Shown: one piece after another, positions 8,213-15,108 of the stretch
How the letters are laid out: each line of letters starts with the position of its first letter
Position numbering within the stretch: the stretch's first letter is position 1
Assembly: GCA_002343505.1 (NCBI GenBank)
Contig: DDQZ01000046.1
Location: 89,829 to 107,072, forward strand
Length of the DNA: 17,244 bases
Reading direction: 5' to 3'
Source of the DNA: Verrucomicrobiaceae bacterium UBA2429
Lineage (GTDB): Bacteria; Verrucomicrobiota; Verrucomicrobiia; Verrucomicrobiales; Verrucomicrobiaceae
The notes under the pieces: generated by a model
Told to the model about the DNA's origin: nothing
Seen by the model: the letters and a program-made list of their open reading frames with translations, nothing else
Database searches by the model: none
Translations under genes and position numbers: made by a program

Positions 8213-8973
8213 CACTGACGGAGGAAAACGCCGCCCTTCATGAAGGGCGGGAGCCCATCATCCGGCTTGTGGACATCCGCAAATCCTACCAGATGGGGGA
8301 TGTCGTCAGCCAGGTGCTCCAGGGCATCTCCTTCGACATCTATCCGGGGGAATACGTCTGCATCATGGGCCCCTCCGGCTGCGGCAAGTCCACCCTGCTC
8401 AACGTCCTAGGCTGCCTCGACCAGCCCACCAGCGGGGACTACTTCCTCGGCGGCGAAAACGTCGCCACGCTCAACGACGACGACCTCTCCGCCGCCCGCA
8501 ACCGCAACCTGGGTTTCATCTTCCAGAGCTACAACCTCATCCAGCAGCTCACCGTCCTGGAGAACATCGCCGTGCCCATGTATTACGGCGGCGCGGATGA
8601 CGCGCTCATGAGGAGGACAGCCGAGAAGCTCGCGCGCCGTGTCGGCCTGGAGCACCGCATGAACCACAAGCCCAACGAGCTCTCCGGCGGCCAGCAGCAG
8701 CGCGTCGCCATCGCCCGCGCCCTCTCCAACAGCCCCCTCATGATCCTCGCCGACGAGGCCACTGGCAACCTCGACTCCAAATCCGGCAGGGAGATTCTGG
8801 CCCTCTTCGACGAGCTCAACGCCGAAGGCAAAACCCTCGTCTTCGTGACCCACGACGAGCGCATGGTCGAGCGCTGCACCCGCATCATCCGCCTGCGCGA
8901 CGGCCTCCTCGAAAGCGACCAGCCCGGCGCCAAAGCCCGCGCGCACCCCGTCCCGCGCCTCGCCGCCGCGTGA
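8209..8973 (+). CDS. MacB/LolD-type ABC transporter ATPase
   Basis: This 254-residue nucleotide-binding subunit has all catalytic motifs intact: Walker A GPSGCGKS (54-61), Q-loop Gln106 in FIFQSYNLI, signature LSGGQ (158-162), Walker B MILADE (178-183) and His215 in VTHD. The spacing and the sequence ADEATGNLDS place it with MacB, LolD and FtsE-type ATPases that power MacAB-like export or lipoprotein release by mechanotransmission. The ATG overlaps the adaptor stop (ATGA), so it is translated as part of the same operon. In these systems a FtsX/MacB-fold permease normally follows or is fused; here the + strand has no such gene before the opposing DraG gene begins. The C-terminal tail (about 238-254) is low-complexity. 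Confidence 0.94.
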   Translation: MTLTEENAALHEGREPIIRLVDIRKSYQMGDVVSQVLQGISFDIYPGEYVCIMGPSGCGKSTLLNVLGCLDQPTSGDYFLGGENVATLNDDDLSAARNRNLGFIFQSYNLIQQLTVLENIAVPMYYGGADDALMRRTAEKLARRVGLEHRMNHKPNELSGGQQQRVAIARALSNSPLMILADEATGNLDSKSGREILALFDELNAEGKTLVFVTHDERMVERCTRIIRLRDGLLESDQPGAKARAHPVPRLAAA

Positions 8974-9100
8974 TTCGGGAATCAGGCGGGTAAATATGTT
9001 CCGCGCTCCCTCTAACACCGTGAGGCCCCCGCGTTCGGCGAATGCGAATGATGGCAAAAGACAAACGCAATCCCCAGCGGATCAGTTTGCCGCGGTCAAA

Positions 9101-10129
9101 TCAATAAGGCGGCAGCAGACGCCGGAAGCCATGCAGCAACACCACAGCGAGAAAAACGAGATTACGAAGCAGCACCGAGGGCCAGAAGACTCGCGGCATC
9201 AATTTTGACTCACCCGCCACAGCCTCCGCGATTCCGCGAATGTGCGTGATAGAGCGCGGCCAGTCGCAGATGTCCGCGAGCCATGCTTGCGGGATGCCAT
9301 TTTCCCCCGCTTCAGCTCCACAGATGCCTCCTGTGATGGCGGCGACGGTATCGGTGTCGCCACCGCATTCGATGACCGAGCGAAGGGCGGCTTCAAACTG
9401 TCCGCGATGCCGCAACCAGGCAAAAAGAGCCACCGCGACGGTGCTGGGGGCAAATCCGCTCACACCTCGTTCGCAGCCGATTTTCCCCGCGAAGTCCAAA
9501 ACACTCCTCTCAGCAGCCAACCCCGCCTCAAGTGCCTCGAAGCATGTCCTCATCTCATCGCTGAAAATCATCGCGGACAAGCACGCGACTACTTCTTCCA
9601 CCGATGCATGCCTTGCAGCCAGCGCTGATGCTTCCGCGACCAGCAGTGCCGATTCCTCGGCACGCGGGTCGGTGTGCGTGACACGGCAGGCGGCGAGAGC
9701 GAATTCGCGGCGTTTGGCCTCATCATTCGCCCAAAAAACTCCCACGATCGCGCTGCGCATGGCCGCGCCGTTGCCAGCGGAGCGCACGCCTGATCTCGAC
9801 GGTGGAAAACCGAGCCAGAGGCGCAAAATCGCCATCGCCGTGCTCATGCCCACTCCTGCGGGAAAACCGAGCAACCACCAGCGTAGTTTCCGCGCGAAGC
9901 CACTCTGAAACGCGACCACATCCCCGCGATGCGCGTGCATTGCCGCCGCAAGCATCAGTGTGTGCTCTGTGTCGTCGCTGAACATGCCCCTGCCCGAAAG
10001 AAACCGATGCCGGACCTCGCCAAAGGCCCGCACCCGCTTTCCCGACATGCCTTCGTATGGCAAGCCCAGCGCATCACCCGCGGCAGCGCCGAGGAGAGAC
10101 CCCAGAATGGCTTCCGGTGGGGATTTCAT
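9101..10129 (-). CDS. ADP-ribosylglycohydrolase (DraG/ARH family)
   Basis: The 342-residue product has the di-magnesium centre of the family: GSLLGAAAGDALG at 10-22, SDDTEHTL at 51-58 (Asp52, Asp53), HTDPRA at 152-157, and GGDTDTVAAITGG at 256-268 (Asp258, Asp260, Thr261). Family members hydrolyse the bond between ADP-ribose and arginine, serine or other acceptors, reversing protein or nucleic-acid ADP-ribosylation; the acceptor cannot be predicted here. An unusual point is the C-terminus (about 316-340), which ends with a hydrophobic stretch (VLLRNLVFLAVVLLHGF) that could anchor the enzyme to the membrane. The start ATG overlaps the stop of the macrodomain gene (10126-10129). No DraT, ART or DarT-like transferase is in the window. 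Confidence 0.92.
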   Translation of the reverse strand: MKSPPEAILGSLLGAAAGDALGLPYEGMSGKRVRAFGEVRHRFLSGRGMFSDDTEHTLMLAAAMHAHRGDVVAFQSGFARKLRWWLLGFPAGVGMSTAMAILRLWLGFPPSRSGVRSAGNGAAMRSAIVGVFWANDEAKRREFALAACRVTHTDPRAEESALLVAEASALAARHASVEEVVACLSAMIFSDEMRTCFEALEAGLAAERSVLDFAGKIGCERGVSGFAPSTVAVALFAWLRHRGQFEAALRSVIECGGDTDTVAAITGGICGAEAGENGIPQAWLADICDWPRSITHIRGIAEAVAGESKLMPRVFWPSVLLRNLVFLAVVLLHGFRRLLPPY

Positions 10130-10629
10130 GGTGTGAGCAGCTTTTCATACTGATCCCGATCCGCCGCGCTGAAGCAGCAGAAGACCACGGTTTGGATGGA
10201 ACATGGCGCCGCCAAAAAGGTTCGCAAGCTTTCCACGGCAATTTGCGCGGCTTGATCCGATGGAAAACGATGCATGCCCGTCGAGATGCGCGGAAAGGCG
10301 ATGCTTTGCAGCCCGTTCTCGGCAGCGAGGCGCAGGGAGTTTGTGTAACAGACGCGGAGTTTGTCCGCCTCACCGTTTTTGCCGCCGTGCCAGACGGGAC
10401 CGACGGTGTGAATGACATGACATGCTTTCAAGCGATGACCCTTCGTCATTTTCGCCTCGCCGGTGCGGCAACCATTCAGTGTCAGGCAATCGGCCAGCAT
10501 TTCCGGCCCCGCCGCCCAATGGATCGCGCCATCCACGCCGCCGCCGCCGAGCAGAGAGGAGTTGGCCGCGTTCACAATGGCGTCCATATTGGGGATGGTG
10601 ATGTCGGATTGGAGGGCTTGGAGTTTCAT
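10126..10629 (-). CDS. macrodomain protein, MacroD/YmdB type
   Basis: The 167-residue product is a stand-alone macrodomain. The adenine-contacting Asp9 (SDIT), NAANSSLLGGGGVDGAIH (20-37) and AFPRISTGMHRFP (111-123) are all present. Asp33 in GGGGVDGAIH is the residue linked to catalysis in MacroD1/YmdB, so this is probably an enzyme rather than only a reader. Known members deacetylate O-acetyl-ADP-ribose and remove mono-ADP-ribose from acidic residues. The glycine-rich loop is STGMHRFP instead of the usual STGVYGYP, so the distal-ribose side may differ. The ATG at 10629 follows GAGGA with very short spacing and an in-frame stop just upstream, which fixes the start. It is translationally coupled to the DraG-type gene, giving a two-enzyme ADP-ribose-processing unit. 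Confidence 0.93.
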   Translation of the reverse strand: MKLQALQSDITIPNMDAIVNAANSSLLGGGGVDGAIHWAAGPEMLADCLTLNGCRTGEAKMTKGHRLKACHVIHTVGPVWHGGKNGEADKLRVCYTNSLRLAAENGLQSIAFPRISTGMHRFPSDQAAQIAVESLRTFLAAPCSIQTVVFCCFSAADRDQYEKLLTP

Positions 10630-10736
10630 TCCTCAAACAGGAAGTTCATTTTTTGTCCCGTTTGTGTTTCATGAGGGCGCAGGCGGGGGGCGGAAGGCAC
10701 CCAACAGCGAACTCATTGAATTCACACGATGGCATG

Positions 10737-12029
10737 TCATTTGCCAGATCCGCCGGACCGCGCGGCGCGGGCTTCCGGGGGCCAGGCTTCAAGGGGCAGC
10801 TTTTCGCCCAGGGCACGCTCGAAGCCCGTGATGCAGGCGGGGGACATGAACCCGGACTTGGCGTCATGCTCCTGGAGACTGGCGGGATAGGAACGGGCGC
10901 TGGTCGGATCCGTGGGCCGGGGGACTCCGAGGGCGAAGCCGATGCTGCTGAGCAACTGCTTGTGCAGACGGGCGACCAGGCGGGCGCGGTCGGGCGGCTC
11001 GTCATTGAACTCCGCGCGAAAGCGGGCGCTGGAGACGACGCATATCCGCTTGCCGGTGAGCGCCATGCCAAAGACATAGTTGCTGTCTCCTTCATAGAGA
11101 TCCGCCCGGGTGAGGCCGACGACGATGCCGGGACCAAACGTGCCCCTGTTTTGCGCCAGCGTTTGCAACTGCTGAATCAAAGCCGGGGCGTTCCATTGCG
11201 CGTCGTTTTTCCTCAAATGGGCGGCGGTGTTCTCCAGATCATTGGCCTTCTCATGGGCGCCTTCCCGGCGCAGCTCGGCGGCGAGCGCGGCCAGGAGGAT
11301 GCCGGGGTCCGCCTCCTCCGGCACGCTCCTGCCCAGTCTCTCTAGCAGCGCCACCGCCGGAGGCGAGAACCAGTCTATGGAGGGCAGCAGTTGCCTGGAC
11401 ATCCAGCGGTCGAAACTGCTGCGGTGCGGCCTGGGCAGGGCCAGCTTGTCATCAAGCAGCGCCGGGGTGATGCCGAGCGTGGCTTGAATCTTCTCCATCA
11501 CGTCACGAAGGATGGTGTCTTCGAAGTCGCCGATCTTGATGAAGCAAATCCACGGACGGCGCGCGTCACCATCCCAGCCGGCGGGCGGCGGCGGGGCGGG
11601 CTCGCCGAGTGTGGCGAGCGCCCTGGCGTGCAAGGCGTCGCTCTCGGCCCGCTGGCAGACCATGCGCGCCTTTGCACCAGCCTCCTCCACCTGGCTCATC
11701 TCACGCAGCAGCGCGGCATGGGCGAGCTGCTCATCCAGGCTCCACGGACTCAGGCGCAGGCCGTGCTCGAAGTAATCATTGGCCTCCTCGTTCAGGCCTT
11801 CCGCATGCAGCGCCCTTGCCGCGGCAAAGACAATATCCGCGTGTTTCGCGGCCGAGATCGCGTCGGTCCGCGCCTGGGTGATGACGGCGGAGGCTGCGCG
11901 CAGCTTCTCCTTCAGGTCATCCCCGTTCTGGGCTGCCGCCGCGAGGGAAAAGGCCGCAAGCATCGGGAGAAGCACCGCTTTGGCAAAGCGTGAGAGGCGC
12001 GGCGGGGCGGATGGCGGAATGATGCGCAT
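10737..12029 (-). CDS. secreted archaemetzincin-like protein lacking the zinc site, with TPR-like region
   Basis: The 430-residue product has a signal peptide (FAKAVLLPMLAAFSLAAAAQ, cleavage near residue 33) and a helical, tetratricopeptide-like part (about 60-140, with EEANDYFEHGLRLSP). Residues 160-215 (ICFIKIGDFEDTILRDV, LALPRP, FDRWMSRQLL) and 300-370 (GIVVGLTRADLYEGDSNYVF, ICVVSSARFR) resemble the archaemetzincin core, where the family has, for example, DLYxPGxNFVFG. The position of the zinc motif HExxHxxGxxHC reads LSSIGFALGVPRP (360-372): the glycines align, but all histidines, the glutamate and the cysteine are gone. I therefore expect a protein that is not an active zinc protease. 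A second helical block (about 245-290) splits the two homology blocks. The gene lies 30 bases after the ABCG-type gene and is probably in the same operon. The family assignment is by eye. Confidence 0.6.
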   Translation of the reverse strand: MRIIPPSAPPRLSRFAKAVLLPMLAAFSLAAAAQNGDDLKEKLRAASAVITQARTDAISAAKHADIVFAAARALHAEGLNEEANDYFEHGLRLSPWSLDEQLAHAALLREMSQVEEAGAKARMVCQRAESDALHARALATLGEPAPPPPAGWDGDARRPWICFIKIGDFEDTILRDVMEKIQATLGITPALLDDKLALPRPHRSSFDRWMSRQLLPSIDWFSPPAVALLERLGRSVPEEADPGILLAALAAELRREGAHEKANDLENTAAHLRKNDAQWNAPALIQQLQTLAQNRGTFGPGIVVGLTRADLYEGDSNYVFGMALTGKRICVVSSARFRAEFNDEPPDRARLVARLHKQLLSSIGFALGVPRPTDPTSARSYPASLQEHDAKSGFMSPACITGFERALGEKLPLEAWPPEARAARSGGSGK

Positions 12030-12059
12030 GGAGTGGAAAAGCAGCCTGTCTCCGCGCGC

Positions 12060-13799
12060 TCACCGTCTGTTCCGCAGCCCGAACCAGGCGAGCAGGACTC
12101 CGACAAGCGAGTGCCCGCCGAGCGCCCACATGGCCTGGGCGGGCGTGGCGAACCAGGTGCGGACCAGGCGCGTCACCGGCTCGAAGACGGCGGTGTCACG
12201 CAGAGTCTCGACGCTGCCCGACCAGCCGTGGTAGGCGGTGATGAAGGGGTGGATGACGCCGCCGAGCACGCGCGGGAAGCCCAGCAGCGCCCCGGCGAGG
12301 ATGAGGTTGAAGAAGAACAGCATCCAGGCGCGGCTGTGCGCGCGCCCGGCGTCGGCGCTGCACGCGGAGATGCCGAGGCAGAGGCAGCCGAAGGCGCAGC
12401 CCGTGAGGGCCAGCAGCAGCAGGCGCGGCAGCGCGTGGCCGGGCAGGCCGCCGGTGAGCATGTCCGCCAGCACGCCCAGCGCCAGGGATTGCAGGAGCAC
12501 CAGCGGCAGCACAAAGCCGAGCTTCGCGGCGAGGTAGGCGCCCAGCCTCAGGCCGCCGGCGCGCTCGCGCTCGTAGAGCGGACGCTCGCCGCCGATCTCC
12601 CGCGCCCCCGCGCGCACCGCCATCATGAGCACGAGCAGGATCTGCACCCACAGCGCCATCATGCAGGTGTAAGCCGCCGGCCAGAGCACCTCCGGCCCGG
12701 CATCCGCGGAGAGTTTTTCCAGGAAGCCCCTGTTCGGCAGCACCAGCAGCACGGCGGCGGCCGGGCACAGCAGCAGCACGCCCAGATGCCTCAGCCATTG
12801 CGCGCGGGTGCGGCGCATCAAAGTCCAGCGGCGCAGCATCAGGTGCCGGGCCTGCGCGGTGGCGGAGGGCAAAGGCGGCGGTTCCGGCGCGGCGGCGGCC
12901 GTCCTGCTTTCGGTAAAGCCGGTCCGCCCGGCCCCGGCTTTCCGGGCGGCGGCGCTTTCCTCATCCCCGAGGGAGGTGGCCGGCTCTCCCAGGCCGCCGA
13001 GTTTGAAGGCCTCATAATACGAGTCGCGGTGCCTGCACCACGAGTCCCCCCAGCGCTCGGCGGGCCGCTTGGCCAGGCGGGGATAAAGCTCGTCCATCGC
13101 CGGGATGCTGAAGTAGTGGGTGACCGCGCGCGAGGGCCCGTGAAAACAGACGTGCCCCTCGTGCAGAATGACCACGGTGTCGTAGGCGGCCAGGTTGCCG
13201 ACCGTCTGCGTGGCGTGGATGACGACGCGCGCGGGGTGGTCCCCCGCCACGAATTTGAGCAGGGCGGCCAGCTCCCGCTCGGAGCGCGCGTCCAGGCCGT
13301 CGGTGAACTCGTCGCAGAGCACGAGGGCGGGATCGCTGACCAGGGCGAGCGCGAGCTTGAGCCGGCGTTTTTGCGGCAGTGTCAGCGTCCCGACCCGCGC
13401 GGTGGCCGCCGTCTCCAGGCCCGTGCCCACCAGCAGATGAGAGGCGCGGGCCACGCGCTCCTCCCGGCTCTGCCCGGCCACCCGCAGCATGAGCGCGCTC
13501 ATCACGCTCTCGCGCACGGTGAGCGCCTCGCACAGCACGTCGTCGGAGGCGGGCACATGGCCGATGCTGTTGGGGTGCGGCGCCTCCACGGCGCAGTCCC
13601 TGCCCTGGAAAAGGATGGCCCCCTGCGAGGGCGCGTCATGGCCCGCCAGCAGCGTGATGAGGGAGGTCTTGCCGCTGCCGGTGGCGCCGATCACGGTCAT
13701 CAGGTGGCCGGGCGGCACGCAAAAGCTCGCCTCGTTGAGCACGGTCAGGGTTCCGCGCTTGTGCGGAACGGTGCGGGAGACGCCGGTGAGTTCGAGCAT
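12060..13799 (-). CDS. ABCG-type half transporter (ATPase fused to ABC2 membrane domain) with degenerate ATPase motifs
   Basis: The 579-residue product starts at the ATG at 13799; a TTG 14 codons upstream lies in a hairpin and is less likely. The ATPase comes first: Walker A GATGSGKT (38-45), Walker B LVLCDEF (159-165), D-loop DGLDA and His195. The signature reads LTLPQKRR (139-146) where ABCG proteins have VSGGERKR, and the Q-loop reads HVPASDD (81-87) where VPQDD is usual. After a variable linker (about 265-315) come about six membrane helices from 337, with EIGGERPLYERERAGG (401-416) typical of ABCG/ABC2 membrane domains. The family exports lipids, sterols, pigments and drugs; the substrate here is unknown. 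It precedes the secreted protein gene by 30 bases and follows rodA after a likely terminator. Confidence 0.85.
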   Translation of the reverse strand: MLELTGVSRTVPHKRGTLTVLNEASFCVPPGHLMTVIGATGSGKTSLITLLAGHDAPSQGAILFQGRDCAVEAPHPNSIGHVPASDDVLCEALTVRESVMSALMLRVAGQSREERVARASHLLVGTGLETAATARVGTLTLPQKRRLKLALALVSDPALVLCDEFTDGLDARSERELAALLKFVAGDHPARVVIHATQTVGNLAAYDTVVILHEGHVCFHGPSRAVTHYFSIPAMDELYPRLAKRPAERWGDSWCRHRDSYYEAFKLGGLGEPATSLGDEESAAARKAGAGRTGFTESRTAAAAPEPPPLPSATAQARHLMLRRWTLMRRTRAQWLRHLGVLLLCPAAAVLLVLPNRGFLEKLSADAGPEVLWPAAYTCMMALWVQILLVLMMAVRAGAREIGGERPLYERERAGGLRLGAYLAAKLGFVLPLVLLQSLALGVLADMLTGGLPGHALPRLLLLALTGCAFGCLCLGISACSADAGRAHSRAWMLFFFNLILAGALLGFPRVLGGVIHPFITAYHGWSGSVETLRDTAVFEPVTRLVRTWFATPAQAMWALGGHSLVGVLLAWFGLRNRR

Positions 13800-13815
13800 G
13801 GCGCCAGGAAAGCGG

Positions 13816-13849
13816 AAAACCCGCGCGCGGGCAAGCCTCAAGATGAGGC
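13816..13849 (-). terminator. tandem hairpins after rodA, probable intrinsic terminator
   Basis: Read on the minus strand, GCCTCA-TCT-TGAGGC (13849 to 13835) forms a perfect 6-bp stem. It is followed after four bases by the palindrome CCCGCGCGCGGG (13831-13820), which runs straight into TTTT (13819-13816). The second hairpin plus T-run has the shape of a rho-independent terminator, though the T-run is short. It lies 17 bases past the rodA stop and ends 16 bases before the ABCG-type ATG, so it would separate the two or lower read-through. Confidence 0.5.
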
Positions 13850-13865
13850 GGCCCGGCCGGGGCGC

Positions 13866-15083
13866 TCAGTCCTCCTCATCACGCCTGGAGCGCCCGCCGG
13901 AGGTCTTCTTGTTGAGCGGCGAGATGTTCCGGTGGACCCACACGCTCTGGACCATGCCCATGAGAAAAAGCGTGACGATCATGAACGTCCCCCCGTAGCT
14001 GATGAAGGGCATGGGCAGGCCGATCACCGGCACGAGGTTCACGCACATGCCCGCGTTTTGGAACGTGTGCGCGAAGAACATGGCCACCACGCCCACGATG
14101 AGCAGCCTGCCCATCTGGTCGCGCGAGTAAAAGGCCATGAAGACGCACCACACCAGCAGCAGCGCCATGCTGGTGAGCAGGAGCACCGAGCCGCGGAAGC
14201 CGAACTCCTCGCTGATCACGCCGAAAAGAAAGTCGCTGTGCGCCTCGGTCTTCGGGAAGAAGCTCGTGTGGACCGTGCGCACCGCGTCCTCCCCCAGCAC
14301 CTGGCGCGCCGCCCGCTTGCCCTCGAAGCCGGCGGAGGCCACCGCGATCTGGACAAAGTTCGGCACCCAGCCGTCGCCGCGCACGTTCACCTTCTCCATC
14401 TGGTTGGTGAGCATGTGCCAGGTGGTGTCAATGCGCGCCTGCTGGTAGTCCTTGAGCACGAAAAAATACACCAGCGGGGTCACGCACAGCGCGCCCAGCA
14501 CCAGGGTGATCAGGTAGCGGAAGGGGATGCTGCCCACCAGCATCATCGAAAGAAACACCGGCCCCCACACCAGGCCCGAGCCGAAGTCCTCCTTGATCAC
14601 CATCGCCCCCGGGATGCCGGCCACCACAGCCGCCAGCAGGATGCGCAGCCACGGCCGCCGGAACACCGGCCAGATGCGCGGCAGCTCTCCAAACACCACC
14701 GCCAGCATGATGATGCCGCCCAGGATCGCGAACTGCGAGGGCTGCACCGACATGCCGCCGATGTACACCCACGCCTTGTTCCCCTTCACCTCCACCCCGT
14801 ACATGTCGAGGTAAACCAGGCCGCCGATGCCCGCCAGGTAAATGGGCAGGCAGGCCCAGCGCAGCCACTTGTAGTCCATCAAAGCCGCCGCGAAGAAAAT
14901 CGGCGCGCCCAGCCCGATCCAGCGCAACTGGTCCCGCCACTTCAGCGCCAGGCCCAGGCCGTCATCGTCCTCGCGGAAATGCGTCGCCGTGAAGATGGCA
15001 TACACGCCGAAGGCCAGCAGCCCGCCCATGATGAGAAACAGGATCCAGTTGATGCCGATGAATTTGCGGAAAAGCGGGGTCAT
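13866..15083 (-). CDS. rodA: rod-shape-determining protein RodA (SEDS peptidoglycan glycosyltransferase)
   Basis: The 405-residue product begins at the ATG at 15083, from which the first membrane helix follows; a start further upstream would overlap the preceding ABC gene. About ten membrane helices are visible. SEDS landmarks are GNKAWVYIGGMSVQPSQFA (101-119), KEDFGSGLVWG (164-174), HSDFLFGVISEEFGFRG (282-298, with the probable catalytic Asp284) and VPVIGLPMPFISYGG (351-365). RodA polymerises lipid II into glycan strands during lateral wall growth, together with a class B penicillin-binding protein. HSDFLF and the long extracellular loop favour RodA over FtsW. The DFGSG motif replaces the common DLGT, and the C-terminal tail is charged (RSRRDEED). 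No mreBCD or PBP2 gene is in the window. The gene starts 25 bases after the oligopeptide ATPase stop. Confidence 0.9.
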   Translation of the reverse strand: MTPLFRKFIGINWILFLIMGGLLAFGVYAIFTATHFREDDDGLGLALKWRDQLRWIGLGAPIFFAAALMDYKWLRWACLPIYLAGIGGLVYLDMYGVEVKGNKAWVYIGGMSVQPSQFAILGGIIMLAVVFGELPRIWPVFRRPWLRILLAAVVAGIPGAMVIKEDFGSGLVWGPVFLSMMLVGSIPFRYLITLVLGALCVTPLVYFFVLKDYQQARIDTTWHMLTNQMEKVNVRGDGWVPNFVQIAVASAGFEGKRAARQVLGEDAVRTVHTSFFPKTEAHSDFLFGVISEEFGFRGSVLLLTSMALLLVWCVFMAFYSRDQMGRLLIVGVVAMFFAHTFQNAGMCVNLVPVIGLPMPFISYGGTFMIVTLFLMGMVQSVWVHRNISPLNKKTSGGRSRRDEED

Positions 15084-15108
15084 GGTCGCGGCGGTGGGGG
15101 GGGAGGGC

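Noticed and set aside
6371..8215. 614-codon minus-strand open frame
   Set aside because: It is antisense to the adaptor gene, which has clear family features; the reverse frame is low-complexity.
8974..9100. Bidirectional terminator between the convergent ABC ATPase and DraG-type genes
   Set aside because: A small hairpin (GCGTTCGGCGAATGC) is present near 9031-9045 but has no T-run on either strand.
9048..9107. 19-codon + strand frame (MMAKDKRNPQRISLP)
   Set aside because: It is too short to judge and overlaps the end of the opposing DraG-type gene. No supporting signal was seen.
13799..13841. Upstream TTG start for the ABCG-type protein
   Set aside because: It would place the start inside a hairpin and add 14 residues without family match. 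The ATG at 13799 starts directly at the ABC domain.
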